DNA from: Beroe forskalii
Taxonomy: Eukaryota > Ctenophora > Nuda > Beroida > Beroidae
Length of the DNA stretch: 64,000 bases
NCBI GenBank assembly: GCA_011033025.1
Contig: WFMF01000050.1
Span: forward strand, 62,001 to 126,000
Direction of reading: 5' to 3'
The position numbers and the translations under genes are program-made. The notes beneath the pieces are model-generated. The model saw nothing but the letters and a program-made list of their open reading frames with translations. It did not search any database and had not been told where the DNA came from. Shown here piece after piece: positions 41,051 through 52,059 of the stretch (position 1 is the stretch's first letter; each line of letters begins with the position of its first letter).

Positions 41051-43465
41051 ATGGGTTGTTGCGATGGTTGTCTGCGGTTCATCCTCTTCATCATTAACTT
41101 CGTGGTGTTGCTGGCTGGGGCAGCCCTGCTGGTGGTAGGGGGTATCTTCTACACCAAGAAGTTCGACCTCTTCCCTGAGTTGGAAAACTACTCGTGAGTA
41201 AATATATTATACAATCTATAAGAAATTTATAAATACCTTCTTATCAGCCCCATTAATTCGAGATATTATACAATTTATGAGAAATTTAATACTTTAATTC
41301 TTATCAGCCCCATTGGCCATCATAAATCTAACTGGCCTGTTTAACTGGCCTTTATTTAAAATTGAAAAGAAAATTTGGTCCTTAAGGGGGCTGAGGGTCT
41401 GAGACCTGGGGTCGATTTCATATTCATAACGGTATTTCACCCTAAATAACATTATTTCCCCCTCAGAAACGACATCTCACCCTCAGTGACAACATTTCAT
41501 CCTCAGAGACAACATTTCACCTTCAGTAAGAACATTTCTCAGTAAAAACATTTCACCTTCAGTGACAACATTTCACCTCAGTGAAAACATTTCACCCTCA
41601 GTGACAACACTTCACTTCAGTAACAACATTCCACTCTCGCAGTTACGACATTTCACCTCAGGTACGGAATTCCAGTTCCACCTCAGTAACAACATTCTGC
41701 ACCTTAGTAACAACACTTCACCCCCGCAGTAACAACACTTCACCCTCGCTAGTAACAACAGTCCACCCTCACTAACAACATTTCACTCTCGCAGTTACGA
41801 CATTTCACCTCAGTAACATTTCACCCTCGCAGTTACATTTCGCCCCCGCAGTAACAACATTTCACCCCCGCAGTTACGACATGAACGACGTCCTGATCGC
41901 GATGATGGTGGTAGGGGCTGTGGTCCTCGTTGTTGGTATGATCGGGTGCTGCGGTGCCTGCACCGGGAAGAGTGGACTGCTCAACTTCTACTTCATTATC
42001 ATACTCCTGGTGGTGCTGGCAGAGATTGCTATCATCATTGTAGGTAGGTGTTACTACTTCATTATCATACTCCTGGTGGTGCTGGCAGAGATAGCTATCA
42101 TCATTGTAGGTAGGTGTTACTACTTCATTATCATACTCCTGGTGGTGCTGGCAGAGATTGCTATCATCATTGTAGGTAGGTGTTACTACTTCATTATCAT
42201 TCTACTGGTGGTGCTGGCAGAGATTGCTATCATCATTGTAGGTAGGTGTTACTGAGATGTGGGCCAACTGATAAGCTGAGGTGCGAATTTGTCCGGCAGC
42301 TTTTTCTTTTGATTTTTACTCCAGAAGAACATGAAATGTTGGTCTTTCAGGTAAAATATATTAACACCATTAACCGTTGTCAAGGAAATGGTATCTTGAA
42401 ATGAAGCGTGATCTTTCCGTGGGGTCCATTTTTGACAATCCTCAGATTCAGCGTGAATTCTAAACTTCCAATCCCCAGGCTTTGTGAAGAAAGACTCGTT
42501 GGTGGAAGAGTCGGAGAAGGCTGCCGACACACTCTTCAGCGGATACAAAACCAGATACATCGATCCCAAGACTGCGGATGCTATCACGGACGCTGAGGCC
42601 CTTGCTGTGAACAGCGCTCAGTTCATGTTCAGCTGCTGCGGGTAGGCGTGCTTCTGATTTGATCAGTACCATTTGTGCAGTTATAGGCCGGTGAGTGATA
42701 AAAACGAACCCTGAAGGGGCGAGCTTTTATCACAAACCGTTAATACGTAATAATGCTGAAACCACTATTATTTGAATTCGACAAATAGGTTTGAATAAGT
42801 TTTGTTGCGAAAACCAAGTGGATGCAATCAGGCAATCACCCTTATTCCAAAGGTTCTAGAATTACCACGATCAGGGGCGCTATAATGTCATCTCTCAAAT
42901 AAAATGGAGCCTTTCAAAAATCAACTTCTTCAGAGTAAGTCCATGGAGTCCAAATTAATTATGGTCTCTAGTGTAATAGTGTATTTGAACAAGAATTTCT
43001 CACAATTTTAATGACGTTTCCCCAAATAACATTTTTCCGTGCAGGCTGACAGACGGACCTACCTATTGGAAGACTGCATCCAACACTGAAGTGCCCCCGG
43101 GATGTTGCAGTGACTGGGATGGCACCATGAACGATGTGAGTATCTGCATTGAAGTGTTTCCGGGAAACACTTCAATATTTATTTGAAGATCACACTTATA
43201 CTTATATTATTAAATGAGATATCCACACTGACCTAATTAATCACAATTTTGGCAACTATTTCACAAAATTTTACAACAATTGCAGGGAGCCCTCACTACT
43301 TGCGCCACCGGAAAAGAATACGAAACAGGATGCACAGAGGCTTTTGAGAACTTTGTCGACGACTTCGGGATTGTCGTGATCATTGTTATTGTGGCAGTGA
43401 TTCTCTTCCAGATTCTTTGCCTGGTTGCTGCGTGTTACAGCAAGAAGAAGGACATCGTCGCTTAA
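41051..43465 (+). CDS. Tetraspanin (5 coding exons, about 248 aa)
   Basis: Exons with matching phases: 41051-41193, 41874-42043 (first of four possible donors), 42479-42641, 43045-43135 and 43286-43465. TM1 is FILFIINFVVLLAGAALLVV, preceded by the typical MGCC start. TM2 is VLIAMMVVGAVVLVVGMIGC and TM3 is FYFIIILLVVLAEIAIIIV. The large extracellular loop carries the diagnostic CCG (MFSCCGLTDG), PPGCCSD and two further Cys residues (ALTTC, YETGC). TM4 is IVVIIVIVAVILFQILCLV, then a short basic tail. Tetraspanins organise membrane protein microdomains. Length and layout are normal if the first donor is used. The TM3 coding segment and its donor are tandemly repeated four times, so longer isoforms are possible on paper. 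The paralog type is not assignable. Confidence 0.93.
41425..41880. repeat. Intron 1 minisatellite containing copies of the exon 2 acceptor
   Basis: Degenerate units of about 20 bp (AACATTTCACCCTCAGTGAC and variants) run up to exon 2. Several units read CGCAGTTACGACATTTCAC (41638, 41793), matching the true acceptor and exon start CGCAGTTACGACATGAACGA (41871). Confidence 0.85.
41989..42252 (+). repeat. Four tandem 66 bp copies of the TM3 exon end plus splice donor
   Basis: Copies 41989-42054, 42055-42120, 42121-42186 and 42187-42252. Each encodes 22 in-frame residues (YFIIILLVVLAEIAIIIV then GRCY) and ends with a GTAG|GTAGGT donor. Copies differ by only a few bases (ATAGCT in copy 2, TTCTACTGG in copy 4). 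A TGA follows copy 4. Confidence 0.95.
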
Positions 43466-44440
43466 ATCAAAATATACGGCCGATTGTTCCCGTCCCTTTT
43501 TTGAGCCATTTTTTCAAAAACGTACAAAAAGGGTTCGCTGTGTTCTCTTTACCGCACACCTATCAGTATGAGGAGTGGTGCCATCAGTTAAGCATTCCAT
43601 GATACAACTACAAGGGCGTCCACTCTCAACAAAATATTTTCTTGCTTTCTTGTGTGCAAAATATCCAATCTATGAATCGAACACGTGTACTTTTATCTTC
43701 TATATTTTAGATGTTTTTTATTTAAGCATAATTATCGTTATCTATCATCATGTTAATTATATGAGAATTACTAATTTTTCATGAGTATTCAATTTTCTGA
43801 AATATTTTGAATAATCTAATGGATGCGACATGAGCAAATTTAAAGTAGACTTTTAGAAATAGTTAACTTATTTCTCTGATCCATGATGAAAACATACAGA
43901 TCGAATTCTCATTTTTGTATTCCGATTCATATGTATACTATGATCTAGTTTATTATAATTAATTAACCATGAATCCGTTGTCCTTAATTTTTCCACATTA
44001 TTTTTGAATCCTTTTCCAAGAAGCTGCAACCAGAAAAAATTTATCAATAGATAAGTCCCAATTTATTGTATGATCCATATGATTGCTATGTATTTTTATC
44101 TACTAACCACAGTATAGAATTGCTGTACCCTGATCAGTCCAGGTCTCTAGAGTTAGTAGGCAAAAAATGATTAAAAAGAATGATTTAAAATCATGCTCAT
44201 AACATGCTCATAGAATTATGCAAGCTTCATACTGGAATGAATAAGAAATGTTCAATGATGTTAATAATAATAATTTAAGGCCTAAAAACCAACAAGTGCT
44301 CTGGGATAACAAGGGGTCATGAGCGAAAACATGAGGTATTTAACTCACGAGGGTGTCAACGACCGCCAGATATGTGTCTGAAGGGTATCAGTATAATACA
44401 TCAGTTTAAGGTCAGATGAGTTTGATCTGTCACGGGCACA
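43466..44440. other. Tetraspanin 3' flank, no further gene seen
   Basis: AT-rich and probably 3' UTR for the first few hundred bases. No other feature. Confidence 0.4.
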
Positions 44441-44447
44441 CGTCATG

Positions 44448-44720
44448 GATTAAACAGGATTAAACAGGATTTAACATAAAATATGTCCATGGGAGCACTA
44501 ACACTCCCGTTAGGACAGAATATTTACAATAAATAGTTAAATATATTCGCATTCGACTCAAATAGGAAATATATAAAAATGAATAGATAAAGAAGAATAA
44601 TGAAAGGTTGCACAAACTAGCAAAACTTAATTTAAGTGCAAGGCTAAAAGCAAGATAAGGGCCAAAAATCAAGTAAACTAACAAAATTCAAAAAGGTCAA
44701 GTCCAATGAGAATACCTAGT
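44448..44720 (-). mobile_element. LINE 3'-end fragment with GGATTAAACA tail
   Basis: GGATTAAACAGGATTAAACA followed by GCACTAACACTCCCGTTAGG repeats the arrangement at 13633-13720. On the minus strand this is a 3' UTR ending in a decamer tail. No RT remains, so it is a severely 5'-truncated copy. Confidence 0.5.
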
Positions 44721-44839
44721 TAAAAAGAGTTCCCCATGACATATCAAAAACGCCAAATTACATCATGATCATCACCAAAATTTATAACTATAATACAGTT
44801 CACAACAAGTTAAAAATAAACACTTACCTGTTAAGTGAT

Positions 44840-45125
44840 ACGACAGACTGCTGTCAGTGATAAGTAAGACTGGTTTCAGTTATCCAGCGGATTAGTGTCA
44901 GTAATACGTCTGGCTGGTTTCATTGATATTTGATAAAATATCTGACTGGTGTCTGTGATATGCTGTGCCACTGTCACACTGCGGTGCCAGAGTTGTGTCA
45001 TTTAGTGATACATCAGGATAGTGTCAACTATACATCAAATAGGTATCTGTGGTTCGTCGGACTGGTGTTGGTGATAGGTCAGAATGGTACCAGTTACATG
45101 CTAGACTGGTGGCACTGATCCGTAA
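44840..45125. repeat. Degenerate about 24 bp repeat (GTGTCAGTGATACGTCNGACTG)
   Basis: About a dozen diverged units share AGACTGGT/GTCAGTGATA words (GACTGCTGTCAGTGATAAG, GGATTAGTGTCAGTAATACG, GACTGGTGTTGGTGATAGG). It is an old minisatellite. Confidence 0.65.
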
Positions 45126-45586
45126 AGTTGGTGAAAGTTGAAACCAGTCTGAACCTGAGAGTTCTTTTTATGAAATTTTTCAATTTTACAAGCATTTTTC
45201 AACGCAGACATATTGCCATTTTATCTAGATAAAAATATGTATTTTATCTAGATAAACCGATAATTTATTTTGACTAATTATCGGAGATAATATCGGTTTC
45301 GATTATTGGACTGGAAAGCCTATTTTGCATGAAACTTGCCATATATGGTAATAATGTGCAAACAAGCAGCTAAAATGCCTCTAAAATTCAATTTTTAAGA
45401 ATTTGATATGAATTTTGATATGAATTTTTCAGTGCTTATCAGTTAATTAGATTATGTTTTCTGGCTCAACTTTTTCCGTGGAGCAATATATTGAATATGT
45501 CTGCTTGATGCGCAAGTTTCATACTTTCAAATTTTATATTGCAGTCATCTTATTAACTTCTTGATTTATTTTCCACCGATTTCATC
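45126..45586. other. Unassigned AT-rich DNA
   Basis: No feature beyond two short ATCTAGATAAA palindromic words near 45224-45256. Confidence 0.4.
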
Positions 45587-45772
45587 ATGGTTCGAAAAAT
45601 TGCATGTGTTCGCTGTGATCGAGTTATGGCATATAGACACTACAGAAAACATCTTGAAACCTGTGGTGGAGAAGGACGTTTCTGCCCAATCTGCCAGCAA
45701 CACATCAACCAAGAGGGGCAGCTTTTAACCGACCACTTGCTCGATTGCCAGCGAAAATGGTTTGTTTTGTGA
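45587..45772 (+). CDS. Small Cys/His zinc-finger-like ORF
   Basis: 61 codons from an ATG with favourable context (ATCATGGTT). Two Cys2-His/Cys units are visible: CVRCDRVMAYRHYRKHLETC and CPICQQHINQEGQLLTDHLL ending in DC. The even spacing suggests a genuine zinc-binding pair rather than chance. It ends QRKWFVL before TGA; the sequence AAAATG|GTTTGT could alternatively be a weak splice donor, making this a first exon. No partner exon was identified. It may be a stray transposon-derived finger, since a BED/hAT remnant lies 250 bp away on the other strand. Confidence 0.4.
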   Translation: MVRKIACVRCDRVMAYRHYRKHLETCGGEGRFCPICQQHINQEGQLLTDHLLDCQRKWFVL

Positions 45773-46024
45773 TTTCCTTGTTTGTTCCATGATTTTATTT
45801 CTGCTCATATACATTCAACATTTCTTTGCGATGTTTCAAATTTCTATGCAGTGTACATCTTTTGCAATCATTTTGAATTAACATCCAGGTTTTCTTGTGA
45901 GGACCAAAAGGATAAAATTTATAGAACGACCTGGGCAAATTTGACTTGATATAAGCGAGTTGATATAAGTGAGTACTTGAAATTCTCAGGTTGAGTTGCA
46001 AAAATGCGATATCTTCTACAATTT

Positions 46025-46440
46025 TCAATATTTTTCGGTAATGTTGATACACATGTATCTGCGATTCTTCCCAGTGTACTCATCAAAGGTGAGAGAGAAT
46101 CGTTCCCCTTTCTGTTTCTCAGCTTGCAGGGTAGCTTTAACATCAGCTTTAGCTTGTTTGTAGAAATCAAAATCTTTGGCTTTCACTGTATTGTGGGAGG
46201 AATAGGGGACAAACCCTTTCATCTGCATGAATGCTCTGATAAGCTCTGAAGAAGCTGCTTGATTGAATGAGAATCCATCCAAACAGATAACCTCTGCATA
46301 CCACTCCTCCTGCATCTTCTTCTTCACGAAAGCTGCCGTTATGGGCACTTGAAAGGAGCTTTCTTTGGTGGGGTTGGTGCATCCATTTTCATGTGATTAG
46401 GGTGCTTGTTCTTCACGTGGTACCAATTGATCAGGAACGG
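46025..46440 (-). pseudogene. BED-finger hAT-type transposase fragment
   Basis: Read on the minus strand, a BED-finger end (WYHVKNKHPNHM, about 46390-46430) is followed after a frameshift near 46345 by TAAFVKKKMQEEWYAEVICL, DGFSFNQAASSELIRAFMQM, and FSLTFDEYTGKNRRYMCINI. DGLPF..ES.FIR and FSLT.DEWTS..NRRY boxes are characteristic of hAT/ZBED transposases, where the Asp of DEW/DEY is a catalytic residue. The frame ends at 46025. The C-terminal catalytic part and dimerisation region are missing. Confidence 0.7.
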
Positions 46441-46640
46441 TCGCGTGATTAAGATAAGGAGAAAAAAGGTCACACGGTGATCAAGATAATGAGCCAGGGA
46501 TGGGCAATACAGGTCACATGATCAATAAGCTAATAATGCACATAATTATGCGTCATCAGGTCACTTTTGGTCTATATTCACAAGTTTATAGTTACCCATG
46601 TCGCAATTTGAATTAATTTCTAAATTTCTATTAGGTGACA

Positions 46641-49600
46641 ATGAGAGGTTTCCTTCTCCTTGCCGTCACGCTGCTCGCTATCACACGAATCAGGTATAGG
46701 TTCAAAGTGGGAGATCTGAAATTCTCATAGATCATACTTAAATGTGAAATTCGTTGAAAATTCTCGGAAAAAGTTGGCTTTGGGCAATTCAAAGAGAATA
46801 TTACTTTAAATCCTCTCATTAACAGGCTATTGAATGGACTAACAGACGCTGTTTTTCATTAATATCTCATCCTGTTTTCAGGGCCATACAAAATGAGGAA
46901 GTATGGGAAGCCATCATGTATGGCTATGTCGTAGACTACAACTCCCCAGCCTACCTCGGACGTGGTGACAAGATCTTCAGCATCCCGGAGGCTGACCACG
47001 ACAGATACGTTGCCATCAGCGCCAACCCGATTATGTCTACCGACGTGGTCTACTCGAACAGTCAGTCAACTGCAGCGATGAACTTTGCGTTCTCGGCGGG
47101 GATTCAAGGGAGCTACGGTGCCTTCTCCCTGGCAGCCAGCATGGGGGTCAGCTCCTCCTCTGATACCAATATCAAGACGGTCAGGGTGGACTCAATCATA
47201 AACTCCCTAAAATACGAAGTGTCCGCCATAGATCAGTTCAGGACCTACCCCGAAAAGTTCCTGTCTTTGAATTTCAGAGAGTCCGTGATGGACTTGACCG
47301 TGCAGGAGATCGAGAGACTCATCGGAAGTTTTTACGCCCGGCGACTGGATCTCGGAGGTAATGTATGTTTGTTTGTAAACCCACGGTGAGGCTGGCCAAA
47401 ATAAATGTGCCAAAATATAATCATTATTATTATACTATAAACGCTAAGACGCGAAAAACAAAAAATGGAACATGCCAACCAATGTATAGACCAGTAAAAT
47501 TAAAGGACGCTGCAGCTTTTTTTTCTCATTTCAGGAGAAGTAAAGAAGTCCTACGTTATGCAAGCCTCGTCCAGAGACACCCGGCAGTCGATCTTAGCAG
47601 AGCTGACGGCATTATACGGTTCGTATGGCAACGATTTTAAACGATTTTCAAACGCCCTTTTTATAAACTACCCATTGTCTGATTTTCATAAAACTTGACA
47701 ATATATCGTGCACTTAGATGACCTTAAGTGAACTCACAATAAGAGTTTATCAATGTATAAAGCTCATTTCATCCCAATTTTAGGGACATTTCAATGTTTT
47801 CACCTTCGTCTCTTTGCGTCTCTACTATGTGACCGGGAAGGGGATCCATTCAATACAATACAATACAATACATTACAATACAATACAATACAATACAATA
47901 CAATACAATACAATACAATACAATACAATACAATACAATACAATACAATACAATACAATACAATACAATACAATACAATACAATACAATACAATACAATA
48001 CAATACAATACAATACAATACAATACAATACAATACAATACAATACAATACAATACAATACAATACAATACAATACAATACAATACACAATACAATACAA
48101 TACAATACAATACAATACAATACAATACAATACAATACAATACAATACAATACAATACAATACAATACAATACAATACAATACAATACAATACAATACAA
48201 TACAATACAATACAATACAATACAGGTCGCAGCTTGATGGGAGGATTAGAGGAAAAAAGGCAGTTCAACTTCAACAACTAACTTCATTGAACTATGATAA
48301 TGACGTCATCTTAACCGCCATTTTCCCATAGGTGGCAACATGATGGGAGGCTCAGTGTCGACTGCCGCCTCCTACGGGTACCGGGAGTCTTACTCCGAAG
48401 CTGAGATGAGTGCTCGGTGGTACGTTAAGGGGGGTGACACGACCAAGTGGCTGAAGAAGGACTTCAGTGTGGAGTCACTAGATGCTGAGGTGGCTGAGGT
48501 TCAGGCGGCGTGGAGCGAAACGATAAACGATCAGAATCTTCATGGGTTCAATTTCGAGCTGGGGTACATGTGGGATCTGGTGAAGGAGGTGGATATGGCT
48601 AAGGGGCTGGAGTATCAGGCCTATCTGGAGAACAAGTGGAAAATACAAGCATCCGAATTTACTCCTAAAGAGTTTCTAGGTAAGGAATAAATATCCAAGA
48701 TAGAAACAATCTTCCTCAAGCGTACACATGGTGATTGACAAATGACAACTGTGTCTCCATTATGATCGAACCTTTTTATTTTCTTTTTTGCTGACCATGA
48801 GTTATTGTCAACTAATATGATACTATGACATCGATAGTTAGTATATAGTATATAGAAGTATACAGTATTTTACAGAACCATTTTACAGAAGTACCGTATT
48901 TTACAGAAGAAGTACAGTATTTTACAGAAGTAGAAGTATACAGTATTTACAGTATACATTAACTAAACTTATACCCTCCTTTTTAATTCCTTGTTTGCCG
49001 CAGCCTCCGATGGACCCGCTCTCATTGAGGCTTTCCGCATCAAGGTCTCAGACCGGGACCACGCCGGCTCCAGTGGAAACATAAAGATGGGAGTCCGACA
49101 GGGAGGCAGAACATCTTGCCAAACTGTCAGAAACCTCTTTGAAAGACCCAAGAGGAACTGGCGATACGCCAGGACCAACGCAGAGAAGTTCGGTACATGC
49201 AGGTTCACCGAGTTCGATCCGAGGGAGACCATCGAGATCCAGCTGCTTTCTGACTCAGGTGACGATATAATCAGTAAAAGGCTTAGTTGATCTGTAGTTC
49301 TGTAACTTAAGAGAAACAGGATAAATTATAGGCTTATACACGTATTACGGGCCGAACTCTCGTCCTTCCTACAGATTTACCTAAATACAAAGTAAAACAA
49401 TTAAGCGTAACATCTGTTGATATATAGACATCTGTTGATATTTAGAGAAACTTCCGTAGGATATGCAGACTATGCATTACATAATATATTCTGAACTATT
49501 GTCCCTTAATTAATAGTCTCGAATTTGGTAAAATATCTAAATTCTGCCAATTATTGGACTTAATTTACTACCAGGAAAATACCAGCTGAAGAGTGAAGAC

Positions 49601-49788
49601 ATATTTTGCATATCATGTTCTCAAACCTAGCTTCGTTATAAGGTTATACTGTATGACTCTCAGGCGATGATGCCTACATTGACAGTGCTGGTATCAAGAT
49701 AGACGGAGAATGGAGGGACTGGGTAGACCATCACGTGAAAGTGAACAGGCACGGAACTGGGAGCGAATGGAGGGTCGTTCACACTTAA
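46641..49788 (+). CDS. Secreted MACPF (perforin-like) protein, six exons, about 446 aa
   Basis: Exons with consistent phases: 46641-46693 (signal peptide, MRGFLLLAVTLLAITRI), 46882-47357, 47535-47618 (weak donor GTTCGT), 48332-48679, 49004-49258 and 49664-49788 (TAA). The MACPF core is seen as the helical-cluster segment rich in Ser/Ala/Gly (exon 2), the signature FYARRLDLGG with the split Gly-Gly at an exon junction, and a second Ser/Gly-rich cluster in exon 4 (MGGSVSTAASYGYRE). Exons 5-6 add a C-terminal beta-rich domain of about 125 residues (EAFRIKVSDRDHAG, ETIEIQLLSD, EWRVVHT) that looks like a PLAT/C2-type sandwich, though I cannot assign it. MACPF proteins oligomerise into membrane pores in immunity, venom or development. 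The target is not predictable. Confidence 0.8.
47851..48224. repeat. (CAATA)n microsatellite, about 74 copies
   Basis: An almost pure pentanucleotide run with two interruptions (CATTA near 47871 and CACAATA near 48086). It lies in an intron of the MACPF gene. Long ORFs on both strands are artefacts of the repeat. Confidence 0.98.
48830..48960. repeat. Degenerate TACAGAAGTA/ACAGTATTT repeat in MACPF intron
   Basis: Repeated AGTATACAGTATTTTACAGAAG words immediately before the acceptor region of the 49004 exon. Confidence 0.7.
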
Positions 49789-51350
49789 CGTAAGTCGTAA
49801 ATATATTTGGGGTCGTATGAAAGTATATCAATGACCCCCTACTGCCCGCCTGCTGACCCCCCCCCCCCCCCCCGCTGACCCCCTACGAACCCCTGCTGAC
49901 CCCCTGGTGAACCCCTGCTGACCCCCTACTGACCCCATGGAATGTATTTAGATGATTAACCTTTTATTGGGGATTCCTTTATGGCAAATCTTTGGGTTTT
50001 TGGATCACTCCAAGATCTCAACGTATTAGAATAGGTCTGTTTTGTATTGTGAAATAGAAATATACCGCGTGTCTAAAAAAGTGAACAAGTGGAGCTCTAT
50101 AACTTTTGTTGGGTTAATTGGAGTTATGATGGCATTTTGGTACGTCATATTGACATAGGTAAATAGGTTTAGACCCTTCAGATAGGGTTTAGATCATGAT
50201 TATAAGTCTTTGCACCAATTTGAAGAGCAATTTAACTCCAAAAACGGCTGAGTTATCAACGAAAAACTCATCTTCAGTTCCAACAATCATTTATCATGGA
50301 AGTTTCCATGTTAATCTGAAAATGCCCAAAACTGTGAAATTTTCGCTAGAATAAAATGCGGGATATTTTGGGCAAAATAAATACCAATGATGCCCAACCG
50401 CATGCGTGCAATAAATTATGAACTTTTCTAGTAAATTCCATACTTTTTCAGTTGGCCAGACAACGGGATTCGAATGGTTGGAGTTGGACATGTTTGGACT
50501 TAGTGAGTAAGAATAGAACCCTCATCTTTGGGATGGGATTTTCGAAAGAGAACTGTGGTATCGTGATATTCTTAGTTATTCAAAAATGAATGCCTTAATA
50601 TGGACTGACATAATTTTTCAGATCGATTTTTGATGATTAAAATTTTAAAATTAATTGTAAGGATGAATATTAGTTTTCCTTTCTGAATTCAATAAAATAA
50701 TTGCTTTTTAAGAGCAAATAATTGGGGGTTGGGAATGAGAGGGGGAATGCAGGGGTGGAAGGGGATTCATTTCACCTTACAATACATTTCACTTTGCAAT
50801 AAATTTCACTTTAGTTCTGCATCCATAGAAGTGATTTGTAATTTCAAAGAAAATGTATAACACGGCATTTACTAATTGACACACTGATATTGCCAATTAT
50901 AGGTTGAAGATTATAATCAATTAGAAATCAATTAGAACTCCAGACTCCCCAAATGTCGTTATTTTCCAAGCTTTTGCTCCAAGTCCACTTTACACTGCAA
51001 TAGATAATTGTCAATTAATAGGTCCCGATAAGGCAGGTTCGAAGAGCTGTGATCGATGAAGGTCGCAATTATGAATGATGAATCCAAAGTCTTATCTATA
51101 AAGGTGTATGGGTATATGACAAACATGAATAAATTCTGAATATGAAGGAGACTGGAAATGACGGGGACTGAAATGAAGGAGACTGGAAATGAACCATATT
51201 CTGTGAAAACAGACAGTGATGTCAAAGTAATGGGAACCAATCATTTACAATTCATCACTGCAACAAAGAGTCAAAGAGCTATATATAAATTCCGAGGTGG
51301 GATGAGTGGCTTACACTCTAATGAGTGATGAAGGGACTCCTTTACAGGGC
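49789..51350. other. Region between convergent MACPF and Cys-rich genes
   Basis: 49808-49940 holds a GTCGTATGAAAGTATATCAATGACC end plus CTGACCCCCTA repeats and a poly-C run (about 49857-49873). This is a half copy of the palindrome at 51358-51508. No exon of either gene could be confirmed here, although the last exon of the minus-strand Cys-rich gene should lie in or beyond this stretch. Confidence 0.4.
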
Positions 51351-51357
51351 CTCTAAT

Positions 51358-51508
51358 TGGTCGTATGAAAGTATACCAATGACCCCCTACTGACCCCCTG
51401 ATGACCCCCTACTGAACCCCTGTAGAGGGTCAGTAGGGGTTCAGTAGGGGTTCAGTAGGAGGTCGGCAGGGGTCAGTAGGGGGTCATTGGTATACTTTCA
51501 TATGACCG
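51358..51508. repeat. 150 bp palindromic MITE (GTCGTATGAAAGTATACCAA termini)
   Basis: The left end TCGTATGAAAGTATACCAAT (51361) pairs with ATTGGTATACTTTCATATGA (51485). Between them are CCCCCTACTGA repeats in one orientation and then TCAGTAGGGG repeats in the other. A half copy lies at 49808-49940. Confidence 0.85.
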
Positions 51509-51804
51509 CCTAATAACACTATCTGATTGGGTAAGGAGAAAGGACGGAGAGGCAAGCGTGAGTTCCAATATCAAAATATTACTGTGGTAACATGCTCACA
51601 ACATGTAATGAGACTGGTGGTCTGGTGGATCTGATGAAAAGTTTTTAGACATACAGCACAGAACAACGGACAATGGGCATGAGTTGCTTTTTCAAAGAAA
51701 AAATGGTTGTGCAAATCACTGGCCGAAAACAGAAAATTTGTTAATCATGGAGATTGCAAATGTGCATATTGAAATATTAATTAGAGGATGCGCGCTTAAA
51801 GTAA

Positions 51805-51935
51805 CAGTGCCTCAGGTGACCAGGTGTCTCGAACTTTTGAGCTGCGGCTGGGTACTTTTTGCCAGCGCCTTGAAAAGTACTGGTGCAATATATACGTCGC
51901 GTCTCAAAAGTTCGAGACACCACGGTATCAGTATT
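51805..51935. repeat. Small inverted-repeat element (GGTGTCTCGAACTTTTGAG)
   Basis: GGTGTCTCGAACTTTTGAG (51823) is inverted as CTCAAAAGTTCGAGACACC (51903). A relative with the same right end (CCTCAAAAGGTCGAGACACC) is at 52575-52594. Confidence 0.8.
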
Positions 51936-52059
51936 GCAACTGCACGATGCAACCCCCTGGATAAATTCGATCAACGTGGAAACATCAATGTATAAGATCC
52001 ACACAAAAAAATATAGAAAAACCGGATGAATATAAATTGCGATATTCTAAAGCACTTAC

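Noticed and set aside
47753-48331. Long ORFs on both strands with IQYNT or YCIVL repeats
   Set aside because: They are translations of the (CAATA)n microsatellite in a MACPF intron.
50959-51240. Minus-strand 93-codon ORF as the last exon of the Cys-rich gene
   Set aside because: It lacks Cys-module features, and I found no acceptor with the required phase 1.
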